From CAYUWG01 sp964448285 (GTDB taxonomy: Bacteria; Bacteroidota; Ignavibacteria; SZUA-365), in the NCBI GenBank assembly GCA_964448285.1, contig CAYUWG010000001.1, positions 1 through 64,000 of the forward strand: a stretch of 64,000 nucleotides of DNA, written 5' to 3'. Position numbers and translations under genes: made by a program. The notes under the pieces were generated by a model, which saw only the letters and a list, made by a program, of their open reading frames with translations, searched no databases and was not told the DNA's origin. Shown piece after piece: positions 8,842 through 17,365 of this stretch (within the stretch, counting starts at the first letter, position 1; each line of letters starts with the position of its first letter).

Positions 8842-9666
8842 ATGCTTCCACAGCTAAAGCTCGATTATCCTGCCGTACGAACATTGCTCACGAACTTCAT
8901 TCGAAGTGAAGTAACGCGAGTCGGTATGCAACGCGTTGTGATCGGGCTTTCCGGCGGCGTGGACTCCGCACTTGTCGCATACCTTTGTGTCGAAGCGTTG
9001 ACTCCGGCGAATGTTCTGTGCGTCATGCTTCCGTATCGAACAAGCAATCCGGAAAGCCTCATTCATGCAGAAGAAGTGATCAAACGATTGAAGGTTCGCA
9101 GTGAACGAATCGATATCACCGATATGGTTGAGCCGCTTTTCGCTTCATCACCCGAAATCGATCGCGTTCGAAAGGGGAACATCATGGCGCGTCAACGGAT
9201 GATCGTTCTTTACGACCGTTCACAACGCGATAACGCTCTCGTCATCGGTACAGGAAATAAAACGGAGCTTCTCCTCGGATACAGCACGCTTCACGGTGAT
9301 GCTGCCTGTGCAATCAATCCGATAGGCGACTTGTACAAATCACAAGTTTGGAAGCTCGCCGATCACGTGGGTCTGCCCAAAGCGATTATCGAAAAGCCTC
9401 CCTCAGCAGATTTATGGGAGGGGCAAACGGACGAGGAGGAATTGGGACTTTCGTACAAGCGTGTTGATGAACTGCTCACGTTCATGGTTGATGAACGTCG
9501 TTCGAAAGAAGAACTGCTGACGCTGGGCTTCGAAGAGCGCCTCATTGCACGTGTACAGCACCTCATCCAACGGAATCAGTTCAAGCGACGTCCGCCAGTG
9601 ATCGCGAAGATTGGATCGCGAACGATCAACGCTGATTTTCGATACCCACGCGACTGGGGTGTTTAG
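8842..9666 (+). CDS. nadE: NAD+ synthetase
   Basis: Makes NAD+ from nicotinate adenine dinucleotide with ATP in the last step of NAD biosynthesis. At 274 residues it is the short form without the glutaminase domain, so it would take ammonia directly. The pyrophosphatase-type P-loop is 'GLSGGVDSALVA' (residue ~36), and 'GTGNKTELLLGYSTLHGDAA' and 'KPPSADLWEGQTDE' are conserved substrate segments. AAGG lies a few bases ahead of the ATG. The next gene starts about 85 bases later. Confidence 0.93.
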   Translation: MLPQLKLDYPAVRTLLTNFIRSEVTRVGMQRVVIGLSGGVDSALVAYLCVEALTPANVLCVMLPYRTSNPESLIHAEEVIKRLKVRSERIDITDMVEPLFASSPEIDRVRKGNIMARQRMIVLYDRSQRDNALVIGTGNKTELLLGYSTLHGDAACAINPIGDLYKSQVWKLADHVGLPKAIIEKPPSADLWEGQTDEEELGLSYKRVDELLTFMVDERRSKEELLTLGFEERLIARVQHLIQRNQFKRRPPVIAKIGSRTINADFRYPRDWGV

Positions 9667-9751
9667 TGCGCCGTAACCTTGTATCCACCATCTTTTTTTT
9701 ACTATGTTCACCGTGGTTCGATGAACTCTTCTCCACTCACCCAGCAAGTAT

Positions 9752-11335
9752 ATGTTTGAACGTCAGATAGATGATACCATCGCGTCTTTTCTCGATAAAG
9801 TTATCGGCACGAGCGAGGCGATAACCCTTCGAGCAGTAACTGTTTCCGACATTCCGGATTCGGTCAAGAGGTTTTTTTCTGCAGAAGCGGAGATCCGACT
9901 GCAATCGGAAAGAACGCGAATCCTTTCCTCAAGCTATTTCGATTATGCCGATCATGTCCTGAGAGAGCGGGTTGAAGACCTTCTTGAAGCGCTAAGACAT
10001 TCCACGCGCTTCACGCGTGAAGAATGCCATAAGATCACCGAGAACTCGGTCAAGCTTCTGTTCAATTACGTTTGCCGTCCACAGTGGTCGTTGAAGAAAT
10101 ACATCTTTGCTGAAGTTGAGCACGTTTCGACGGATGCATTGCTCGAAAGCCTCTCATACTTTTCCGATTACGAGTATTACAGAATCGTATTCCGCGATTA
10201 CGTCAATCAGAAGCTGTTAACGCAGATCAGCAAAAACCAGTTCGAAGAGATCATCTCTCTCATCGATGAAGAGCTTATCAAGACGTTAGACAGCCGAAAG
10301 CTCGCACACTTAGCTTTGCCGATTTTCACATTTATGAATCCCGGCATCGAGCAGGAGTTTGCACGCGTGCCGATTGAAGCGCTCTCGATATTCTTTGATG
10401 ATAAGAACCTTCCCGCTGTCGTTAGTCGCTTAGAGCGTGAAAAGGCATTTCAGTCCTCAATGACGATGCACGATTTGGTTATGGTTCTCGGAGATGTGGA
10501 CTATACCGCTGGAGCTGATATCAGTAAACTGGTGAGTATGCATCTCAGCACAAGTGGACTTCCGGGCGCAGTTGATATACCCGTACCGGATATCGCGCTT
10601 GAAGAAGACGGCGATGAGGCAGTGGATACAATTTCTGATGACGTGACACTGGATGATTCTCAATTCTCCGTGGACTCAGTGCAAGAGCTTCCTGTATCCG
10701 GTGGCGAGCAACTGACACCGAGCTTTTTTGATGAAGAGGACTCTCCACAGATCGAGCAGCCGTCTGAAGACTTTACTCTCCCTGAAGGCTTATACCTCGA
10801 CGAGCCGGATTTACAGGATGAGACAACACATGATGATGGAAATGAGCTTGCCGGAGTAGAGCAGGAAAATTTTCTCCATGATCTGAATCTCCCTTCCGAA
10901 GAGGGTGCTCAGGCCCCTGAAGAGTATTTGGGATATGAACACATCGAGGCTGAGCAGCAAGCAGTTACAGAAGAGAGTGAGTCCCCACCATCTACGGAAG
11001 TTTCTGTTTCCAGCGACCAAGAGGCTTATGGTTTCTTCAAGCAAGAAGCCGTTCAAGCCAACGAAGCACTCGACCCTGAAACCGTCATCATCAAATACGG
11101 TGATCTAAGGACACTGATCAATCCAAGTGACAGGCGGAAGTTTATCAAGAAAATTTTTCAGAAAGACGAGCAGCAGTATGAACGATCGCTCGATGTGCTC
11201 AATGCAAAGCCGACATGGAGAGAGGCATCCGAGCATATCGATGAAGTGTTTTTAGCTGGCAATGTCGATATGTATTCACGAATCGCCGTAAAATTCACCG
11301 ACGAGATTTACAAGCGGTACGCAAGAAAATCCTGA
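9752..11335 (+). CDS. Uncharacterised protein with acidic linker, coupled to obgE
   Basis: I do not recognise this 527-residue protein. It has three parts: an alpha-helical N-terminal region (1-~260) without membrane segments, a long acidic low-complexity linker (~280-435, very rich in Asp, Glu, Ser and Pro), and a compact charged helical C-terminal domain (~440-527, 'LRTLINPSDRRKFIKKIF'). No signal peptide is present, so it is probably cytoplasmic. Its stop codon is three bases before the obgE start, which suggests co-expression with that ribosome-assembly GTPase. The linker could tether two binding modules; that is inference. Confidence 0.75.
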   Translation: MFERQIDDTIASFLDKVIGTSEAITLRAVTVSDIPDSVKRFFSAEAEIRLQSERTRILSSSYFDYADHVLRERVEDLLEALRHSTRFTREECHKITENSVKLLFNYVCRPQWSLKKYIFAEVEHVSTDALLESLSYFSDYEYYRIVFRDYVNQKLLTQISKNQFEEIISLIDEELIKTLDSRKLAHLALPIFTFMNPGIEQEFARVPIEALSIFFDDKNLPAVVSRLEREKAFQSSMTMHDLVMVLGDVDYTAGADISKLVSMHLSTSGLPGAVDIPVPDIALEEDGDEAVDTISDDVTLDDSQFSVDSVQELPVSGGEQLTPSFFDEEDSPQIEQPSEDFTLPEGLYLDEPDLQDETTHDDGNELAGVEQENFLHDLNLPSEEGAQAPEEYLGYEHIEAEQQAVTEESESPPSTEVSVSSDQEAYGFFKQEAVQANEALDPETVIIKYGDLRTLINPSDRRKFIKKIFQKDEQQYERSLDVLNAKPTWREASEHIDEVFLAGNVDMYSRIAVKFTDEIYKRYARKS

Positions 11336-11338
11336 TAC

Positions 11339-12331
11339 GTGTTTGTCGATGAAGTAACGATTACAGTACGCTCCGGAAAGGGCGGCCAGGGGTGTATCAG
11401 TTTTCGACGCGAGAAGTACGTTCCGAAAGGCGGTCCCGATGGAGGGAATGGCGGAAAAGGCGGTGATGTGGTGATTCGTGCGAATGACCAGTTACAGACG
11501 TTGCTCGATCACCGTTATAGACGCATGTACAAGGCAAGCGATGGACAAGCGGGTTCCTCATCGAAGAAAGCCGGGAGATGGGGAGAGAATCTCGTTGTCG
11601 ATGTCCCCTGCGGAACGGTAATCCGTGATTCGGTGACCAATGAAATAATCGCTGATCTGGTTGAGAGCGGAACTGAGATTATCGTGGCAAAGGGCGGAAG
11701 TGGCGGAAGAGGAAATTCCGAGTTCGCAACCGCGACTCAACAGGCTCCACGTTATGCTGAACCGGGTGAAGATGGACAAGAAAGAGAACTGTCACTTGAA
11801 CTGAAACTGATAGCCGATATCGGATTAGTCGGGCTACCGAACGCTGGAAAATCCACGCTCCTATCAGTCATCTCGGCTGCTCGCCCCAAAATTGCCGACT
11901 ATCCATTTACGACGCTTGAGCCAAATCTTGGGATCGTTCGATATCGTGATTCACTCACTTTCACCGTCGCTGATATTCCCGGCCTGGTTGAAGGTGCACA
12001 TTTGGGTAAGGGATTAGGAATTCAATTTCTTAAACACATCGAGAGAACGACTGCAATCGTGATCTTGATCGAGTGTGTGTCAAGCGACCTGGAGCATGAC
12101 TTGGTCGTTCTTCAAACCGAATTACGTCAACATAGCGTTGAGCTTGGAAAAAAGCCGTACATAATCGGGTTGTCCAAGGCAGATACTGTGGATGGTAGTA
12201 TTCGAGACCGCGTAGAAGCATTCATGAAGATTCATGACTCTGTGATACCCTTTTCATCCATCAGTAAGGAGGGGCTTGATGATTTGCTTCGAGCGATGTG
12301 GAGCTTAATAACTGCGTCCAGAAAAGCATGA
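11339..12331 (+). CDS. obgE: Obg-family GTPase
   Basis: Essential GTPase of late 50S ribosomal subunit assembly and stress control. Residues 1-158 form the glycine-rich Obg fold ('GGPDGGNGGKGGDV', 'GGSGGRGNSEF'), and the G domain follows with the P-loop 'GLPNAGKST', switch I 'DYPFTTLEPNLG' and G3 'DIPGLVEGAH'. G4 appears to be the variant 'LSKADT' rather than NKxD. The C-terminal OCT domain found in some homologues is absent, so 330 residues is the usual short form. The start is GTG. The last four bases (ATGA) overlap the downstream permease gene. Confidence 0.95.
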   Translation: MFVDEVTITVRSGKGGQGCISFRREKYVPKGGPDGGNGGKGGDVVIRANDQLQTLLDHRYRRMYKASDGQAGSSSKKAGRWGENLVVDVPCGTVIRDSVTNEIIADLVESGTEIIVAKGGSGGRGNSEFATATQQAPRYAEPGEDGQERELSLELKLIADIGLVGLPNAGKSTLLSVISAARPKIADYPFTTLEPNLGIVRYRDSLTFTVADIPGLVEGAHLGKGLGIQFLKHIERTTAIVILIECVSSDLEHDLVVLQTELRQHSVELGKKPYIIGLSKADTVDGSIRDRVEAFMKIHDSVIPFSSISKEGLDDLLRAMWSLITASRKA

Positions 12332-13326
12332 AATGGAGAGTTAACAGCACGAAGCAATTCGCGGCACTGATCTTCACCATGTGCATCGCTTTGGCAATAG
12401 CCGTCATCGCTTCGTTGAAAACTGGTCCTGTCGTGCTGTCTTGGAGTGAGCTCTGGGGAGTGCTGTCTTTTAGGACCGTCTCACCGGAGATTTACGATAT
12501 CATCGTCGAGATCCGATTACCGAGGGCGCTTTTAGCGATTGGAGTGGGTGGCGGATTGGCCGTTTCAGGTGTGGTCTTTCAGGTTCTTTTAAGAAATGTC
12601 CTTGCCGAACCATACATCTTAGGCGTATCCGGCGGAGCATCCGTTGGGGCACTCATTGCAGTGATTTCTGGACTCGCATCTACTGTACTCTTCGCTCTTC
12701 CTGGATTTGCCTTTGCAGGCGCCGTTATCGTTGTCTATTTCGTGTATATCTCAGGGATGAAAAAGCGAAGGTCAAGTGCAAACGGCATGCTCTTAACAGG
12801 GATTATGGTGGGTACATTCCTGAGCGCGGTCGTTTTGCTACTCATCTCAACATCGAATGATCCTTCGAAGAATATCTTGTATTGGTTGATAGGATACTTA
12901 GGAAATGCGAGAATGAGTGCAGTTGCTTTCGTTTATGCAGCCTGTGCATTGTGCTTGTCCTGGTTCATCATTCATGCACAGCGATTCAATGTTCTCGCAT
13001 TAGGTGAAGAGCCAGCATACCATTTGGGAATTTCATTACGGCAATTTGAAAATCGAGGCTATCTGTACAGTTCACTTCTAACCTCAGTTGCCGTGAGTTT
13101 CTCGGGATCGATCGGATTTGTCGGGCTTATCGTTCCTCACGTCGCTCGTATGATCATTGGACCGGATCACCGCGTTCTGATTCCTGCAGCCTTCCTTGGC
13201 GGGGCTCTTTTTCTCTTGATTGCAGATACGATTTCTCGGATCATCCTTGCACCGGTCGAATTGCCGGTTGGATCTATCACGGCTATAATTGGTGCCCCTT
13301 TATTCATTTACCTGCTTCGGAAATAG
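12328..13326 (+). CDS. FecCD/BtuC-family ABC transporter permease (orphan)
   Basis: An inner-membrane permease of 332 residues with about nine to ten hydrophobic helices. Family motifs include 'IRLPRALLAIGVGGGLAVSG' near the start, 'EPYILGVSGGASVGAL' and, near the end, 'GFVGLIVPHVARMIIG' and 'LPVGSITAIIGAP'. Relatives import iron-siderophore, haem or cobalamin. The ATG at 12328 overlaps the obgE stop as ATGA, so translation is likely coupled; a GTG 30 bases earlier is less likely. No binding protein or ATPase gene lies nearby, so its partners must be encoded elsewhere. Confidence 0.9.
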   Translation: MKWRVNSTKQFAALIFTMCIALAIAVIASLKTGPVVLSWSELWGVLSFRTVSPEIYDIIVEIRLPRALLAIGVGGGLAVSGVVFQVLLRNVLAEPYILGVSGGASVGALIAVISGLASTVLFALPGFAFAGAVIVVYFVYISGMKKRRSSANGMLLTGIMVGTFLSAVVLLLISTSNDPSKNILYWLIGYLGNARMSAVAFVYAACALCLSWFIIHAQRFNVLALGEEPAYHLGISLRQFENRGYLYSSLLTSVAVSFSGSIGFVGLIVPHVARMIIGPDHRVLIPAAFLGGALFLLIADTISRIILAPVELPVGSITAIIGAPLFIYLLRK

Positions 13327-13405
13327 AAACTCCGTGGGATTGATTACCAATCACGAATGCATCGGGATAGGCAGTTCCATCAGCACAGGTACCTTGCTTT
13401 GTATC

Positions 13406-13432
13406 CCAAGCTCGAAGTATCTTGCAGCTTGG
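13406..13432. repeat. Inverted repeat in the rpmH leader
   Basis: CCAAGCT and AGCTTGG form a perfect 7-bp stem around a 13-base loop, about 30 bases before rpmH. It has no T-run, so it is not a standard terminator. It could be an RNA structure in the rpmH leader or chance. Confidence 0.3.
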
Positions 13433-13463
13433 TGTTCAGTGATTTAACCATGAGTATAGATAT

Positions 13464-13619
13464 ATGAAACGTACATTTCAACCAAGTGTCAGAAAACGCC
13501 GCAATAAACACGGCTTTCGATCTCGTATGGCTTCGAAGAATGGAAGAAGAGTGCTCTCACGGCGTAGAGCGAAAGGAAGATGGAAGCTCACAGTTAGTGA
13601 CGAAACCAGACATCGATGA
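13464..13619 (+). CDS. rpmH: Ribosomal protein L34
   Basis: A 51-residue basic ribosomal protein of the 50S subunit. It starts 'MKRTFQPSVRKRRNKHGF' and continues 'RMASKNGRRVLSRRRAKGR', the universal L34 sequence. The short C-terminal tail ('KLTVSDETRHR') is slightly longer than in many species. The gene overlaps the rnpA reading frame and stands at the head of the conserved rpmH-rnpA-yidD-yidC cluster that usually lies close to the replication origin. Confidence 0.97.
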   Translation: MKRTFQPSVRKRRNKHGFRSRMASKNGRRVLSRRRAKGRWKLTVSDETRHR

Positions 13620-13998
13620 TCGATTTCGATTTACCCGTGATGAACGACTCCGAGGCTTTGGAGAATTCAAGCGGTTACTGAGAACCATCCGCACCGTATC
13701 CCACGATGCATTACGGTGCTACTATGATGTTCAACATCAAATCCCACCATACATCTGTCAGGTGGGATTTACTATTAGAAGGGGTGGACGAGGTTCAGTT
13801 TCCAGGAATGGTCTCAAACGTAAAATGAGAGAGGCATATCGTCAGAATAAGAGCGTGATCAACGCAATGTGTAAGGAGCTTTCTATCAATATCCGAATGA
13901 TCTTTTACCTAGAAAGCAATTCCGTTCATGATGATATTGCTTCAATGATGCAAGTAGTGATAAAACAATTGCTTGTCGAACTAAAGAGTCAATGCTGA
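13597..13998 (+). CDS. rnpA: Ribonuclease P protein component
   Basis: Protein subunit that helps the RNase P RNA remove 5' leaders from tRNA precursors. The core is present: 'RLRGFGEFKRLLRT' for the N-terminal Phe region and the RNR-like motif in 'GSVSRNGLKRKMREAYRQ'. The frame has no stop back to a GTG at 13486, 22 bases inside rpmH, so the true start is uncertain. I chose the GTG at 13597, giving 133 residues, close to the family norm. Use of 13486 (170 residues) or ATG 13540 would give the Thermus-like arrangement of rpmH nested inside rnpA. The stop overlaps yidD. Confidence 0.85.
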   Translation: MTKPDIDDRFRFTRDERLRGFGEFKRLLRTIRTVSHDALRCYYDVQHQIPPYICQVGFTIRRGGRGSVSRNGLKRKMREAYRQNKSVINAMCKELSINIRMIFYLESNSVHDDIASMMQVVIKQLLVELKSQC

Positions 13999-14213
13999 AA
14001 CTCATTCAAATCTTGCTTAAAACTGCTGTCCGTGGATATCAGATTGCGATTTCACCGCTTTTCCCCTCATCATGCCGATTCTACCCCACTTGTTCTGAGT
14101 ACAGTCTTGTGGCTTTAGACAAACATGGGCCATTTCTTGGAACGTGGTTGACGATTAAACGGATATTTCGTTGCCATCCTGGATCTGCAGGCGGGTTCGA
14201 CCCAGTGCCGTAA
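13992..14213 (+). CDS. yidD: Membrane protein insertion efficiency factor
   Basis: A small protein of 73 residues that assists YidC in membrane protein insertion. The family pattern is complete: 'RGYQIAISPLFPSSCRFYPTCSEYSL' region with the conserved Cys residues, then 'WLTIKRIFRCHPGSAGGFDPVP' region. The amphipathic N-terminus would lie on the membrane. It overlaps the end of rnpA by seven bases and precedes yidC by 27 bases, as in most bacteria. Confidence 0.95.
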   Translation: MLKLIQILLKTAVRGYQIAISPLFPSSCRFYPTCSEYSLVALDKHGPFLGTWLTIKRIFRCHPGSAGGFDPVP

Positions 14214-14240
14214 ATCATTTATAATTATGGAATAAGATCA

Positions 14241-16064
14241 ATGGATAGACAGGCGACAATTGGATTCATTCTCATCGCGATCGTATTTGTGATATGGATG
14301 GTACTTACGTCCCAACAAACCACACCCCCTTCTGAACCTACGGAGGTCATCACCGATACAACGACCTTAGATAGCACTTCAGAGAAAAATGTGGATTTAC
14401 CTAAGGAAAGTGACTATCCCGCTCAAGCTGAAGTGAATTTTGGGAAATGGTTTAGTAACAGTACCAGCGGAACTGAGGAGGAGTTTACTGTCGAGACCGA
14501 TAAGTACATCGCGATTTTCACATCAAAGGGTGGAGGTCTTAAACGTTGGTATTTAAAGGGTTATTCCACGTGGAACAATCAACGCCTCCAACTTATCGAT
14601 TGGAACGTACCTGGCGATTTATCAATGGTGTTTGCAACCTCAGATGGTCGCTTAGTTGATACAAAGGATCTCTTTTTTACCTTCCATGACATTCCACAAA
14701 GCAAGCATATTGTGCTAGCGGGTTCAGATACTTTCTCCTTTCGTGCAGTACTTATATTGAATCAAGGAATGTCCTCGATTACGAGAATCTATTCGATTCG
14801 AAATTCAGATTACGCTTTCGATTTCGAGGTAAAGCTTAATAACATGGCAGAAGTTATCGCCAATCATGAATATCAGTTAACCATCCATTCACCTGCGATA
14901 ACTGAGAGAAATAGCGTTGATGAAGCTTCCTTTTCAGAAGCGAATGCGTTTATTGGTAACGAGAAAATTCTGATCGATGCAACGGATTTCAACAGCGAGG
15001 TAAAAGAGAACCTTACCGGGAAGGCTCATTGGATCAGTATTCAAAATAAATACTTCCTCAGTAGCCTGATTCCTCATGACGGATTTGAAGGAACTGGTGC
15101 CTATCTGATTGGCAATAAAGTTGGGTTGCCTGATAATGGTGAGCGTGAGATTTATCAAGCCAGCCTGAAGATGCGATTCAATGGTGCACCTACAGAAAGC
15201 GCTCGATTCGCCCTCTTCATCGGCCCTATCAAATACGATCTGTTAAAGGAACAGCATGAAGGCTTGGAGCAGGTAATGAGCCTTGGATGGGCTTGGGTTG
15301 TCCGCCCGTTTTCAGAGTACTTGATTCTCCCTTTGTTTAGCTTTCTCCACTCGTTTATACCGAATTATGGCTTCGTGATAATCATTTTTACTATCCTGAT
15401 TAAATTGCTCCTTCATCCTCTTACAAAAAGCAGTATGGAGTCAATGAGGAAGATGCAATCACTCCAACCCTTAATGACTGAGTTAAGGGAGAAGTACAAA
15501 GACGACCAGCAACGGCAAAATACGGAGATGATGAAGCTTTACAAGGATTATGGAATTAATCCTGCAGGCGGGTGCCTTCCCATGCTGCTTCAAATGCCTA
15601 TTCTTTTTGCGCTATTTGTCGTGTTTCGATCTATAATCGAATTACGCCAGCAACCGTTTATGTTATGGATTACAGACCTATCGTCCCCGGACATCCTCTT
15701 TTCCCTTCCATTTTCGATGCCTTTGCTTGGTACGAATGAGATAAGCGGGCTCGCTTTTGCTATGGGTGTAACTATGTTCATCCAACAGAAACAAACGATA
15801 AAGGATCCAAGGCAAAAGATGATGATTTACGTGATGCCCGTAATGTTTTGGTTGATGTTTAACGGTTTCCCCTCAGGCTTAAATCTCTACTACTTCCTTT
15901 TCAATCTCTTATCCATCGGACAGCAGTACTTCATTACACGAAAAACGAAGAACCTTCCGCTTGAAAAGGTAAAACCACGAAAAGGCGGTCGAAAAGGATG
16001 GATGGAGAAGGTCATGGCATCTATGGAGGAAAAAGCAAAGGCTCAGCAACGAACTCGGAAGTAA
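14241..16064 (+). CDS. yidC: Membrane protein insertase YidC
   Basis: Inserts and folds inner-membrane proteins, alone or with SecYEG. The 607-residue protein has the Gram-negative layout: TM1 at ~5-22, a large periplasmic beta-domain (~70-345), and a conserved C-terminal membrane core from ~355 with 'YGFVIIIFTILIKLLLHPLT', 'NPAGGCLPMLLQMPILFALF' and 'FPSGLNLYYFLFNLLSIGQQ'. It ends in a basic tail that may contact ribosomes. It is the last gene of the rpmH cluster, and a parS site follows ten bases after its stop codon. Confidence 0.97.
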   Translation: MDRQATIGFILIAIVFVIWMVLTSQQTTPPSEPTEVITDTTTLDSTSEKNVDLPKESDYPAQAEVNFGKWFSNSTSGTEEEFTVETDKYIAIFTSKGGGLKRWYLKGYSTWNNQRLQLIDWNVPGDLSMVFATSDGRLVDTKDLFFTFHDIPQSKHIVLAGSDTFSFRAVLILNQGMSSITRIYSIRNSDYAFDFEVKLNNMAEVIANHEYQLTIHSPAITERNSVDEASFSEANAFIGNEKILIDATDFNSEVKENLTGKAHWISIQNKYFLSSLIPHDGFEGTGAYLIGNKVGLPDNGEREIYQASLKMRFNGAPTESARFALFIGPIKYDLLKEQHEGLEQVMSLGWAWVVRPFSEYLILPLFSFLHSFIPNYGFVIIIFTILIKLLLHPLTKSSMESMRKMQSLQPLMTELREKYKDDQQRQNTEMMKLYKDYGINPAGGCLPMLLQMPILFALFVVFRSIIELRQQPFMLWITDLSSPDILFSLPFSMPLLGTNEISGLAFAMGVTMFIQQKQTIKDPRQKMMIYVMPVMFWLMFNGFPSGLNLYYFLFNLLSIGQQYFITRKTKNLPLEKVKPRKGGRKGWMEKVMASMEEKAKAQQRTRK

Positions 16065-16073
16065 CGCCGCGTT

Positions 16074-16089
16074 CGTTTCACGTGAAACA
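16074..16089. promoter_or_regulatory. Candidate parS (ParB-binding) site
   Basis: CGTTTCACGTGAAACA matches 15 of 16 bases of the widely conserved parS consensus TGTTTCACGTGAAACA and contains the perfect palindrome GTTTCACGTGAAAC. ParB binds such sites near the origin and loads SMC; smc itself is at 19998. No parA or parB gene lies in this window. Confidence 0.8.
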
Positions 16090-17275
16090 CTCGGACTTAG
16101 GTTTGGCGCAAGATACCCCTACAGCTATCCTTCGACAGCATGAAGAGAAACGACTCCTCCAAGGACATCTTTGGATTTTTTCAAACGAAATCAACACCAT
16201 AGACCACGACTCTAAAGGGGACATAGGTCAAGTTCTCTTATCGAATGGCAATCTTCTTGGGATGGGTTTTTTTAATCCACGTTCACTGATTTCAATTCGG
16301 CTTCTATCTTCTCGTGAAGAAAACCATCAGAGCCTGATTCGCTCGCGAATTAACAAATCGAATGCTGTCAGACTCGCGTTGGGTTTTAATAACTGCTACC
16401 GGATGGTCTTTGGCGAATCTGACTACCTCCCTGGACTTGTAATAGACCGATTCGGGGATTACTTCGTGGTTGAATCGTATTGCGCTGGGATGGATAAATG
16501 TATCGATACAGTGCTAACGACTCTTGTCGAGGATTTTCACGCGGTATCCGTTATTGAAAAGAGTACTTCCGTATGGAGGCAATATGAAGAAATCGAACCT
16601 CGCATCAACGTACTCTACGGAGGCACGGAAGAAACCAAGGTTGTAATTAACGGCATATCCTTTATTATCAATAGTGTAGTTGGACAAAAAACAGGTTTCT
16701 TCCTCGATCAATCCGCTAATCGTCGTCATGTGGAGGAGTTGGCTTCAGGCAGATTAGTTCTCGATTGCTTTTGCAACGATGGCGGTTTCAGCCTCCATGC
16801 ATTGAGGGGAGGTGCGAAAAGTGTTGTCGGACTCGACATCTCGGAAATAGCGATTGATCGATGTAGGGATAACATGATGTTGAATTCCATGGATGGAAAG
16901 GCTACCTTCTTTGCAACCGATGTATTCGATTTCTTGAGCGATGCAAAAGCTTCCCGTAAAGAATTCGATCTGATCATTTTGGACCCACCGGCATTCGTGA
17001 AAAGCAAAAAGTCGCTTAGATCTGGACTGAAGGGATATCAAAAGCTCAATGAATTAGCTATAAGTGTGCTGGCGCCAAATGGTATCCTCGTTTCCTCTTC
17101 ATGCTCTCATCATGTTTCCGAGACAATGTTCATCGATGTTTTACGAAAAGGCGCTCTTAGGCAGAAGCGGGAAATGCGGATCATCCGTATCGCTGGGGCT
17201 TCTGCGGATCATCCCGTCCACCCCGCGATGCCGGAGACACGCTACCTCAAATGCATTACAGCGATTCTCAATTGA
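16082..17275 (+). CDS. rlmI: RlmI-like class I 23S rRNA (cytosine-5) methyltransferase
   Basis: A SAM-dependent methyltransferase of about 397 residues. An N-terminal PUA-type RNA-binding region ('LLQGHLWIFSNEI') is followed by the EEHD-like and Rossmann domains: 'GQKTGFFLDQSANR', SAM motif 'VLDCFCNDGGFSLHA', 'VVGLDIS', and 'IILDPPAFVKSK'. The late 'SSSCSHHV' holds the Cys region of the family. Homologues methylate C1962 of 23S rRNA. The frame is open from an ATG at 15998 inside yidC; the GTG at 16082 gives the normal family length, but it sits inside the parS palindrome, so the start is uncertain. Confidence 0.85.
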   Translation: MKHSDLGLAQDTPTAILRQHEEKRLLQGHLWIFSNEINTIDHDSKGDIGQVLLSNGNLLGMGFFNPRSLISIRLLSSREENHQSLIRSRINKSNAVRLALGFNNCYRMVFGESDYLPGLVIDRFGDYFVVESYCAGMDKCIDTVLTTLVEDFHAVSVIEKSTSVWRQYEEIEPRINVLYGGTEETKVVINGISFIINSVVGQKTGFFLDQSANRRHVEELASGRLVLDCFCNDGGFSLHALRGGAKSVVGLDISEIAIDRCRDNMMLNSMDGKATFFATDVFDFLSDAKASRKEFDLIILDPPAFVKSKKSLRSGLKGYQKLNELAISVLAPNGILVSSSCSHHVSETMFIDVLRKGALRQKREMRIIRIAGASADHPVHPAMPETRYLKCITAILN

Positions 17276-17365
17276 TTATCCTTAGATAATTCTGTTGTAA
17301 CTTACACAAGCAGGCCGACGATCAGTCTGCAATTGGTTTCCTGCAACAAGTCTTTGAGTCCATCG

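Noticed and set aside
13327..13463. Gap before rpmH as a possible oriC
   Set aside because: I see no DnaA boxes or AT-rich unwinding element in it, only one inverted repeat.
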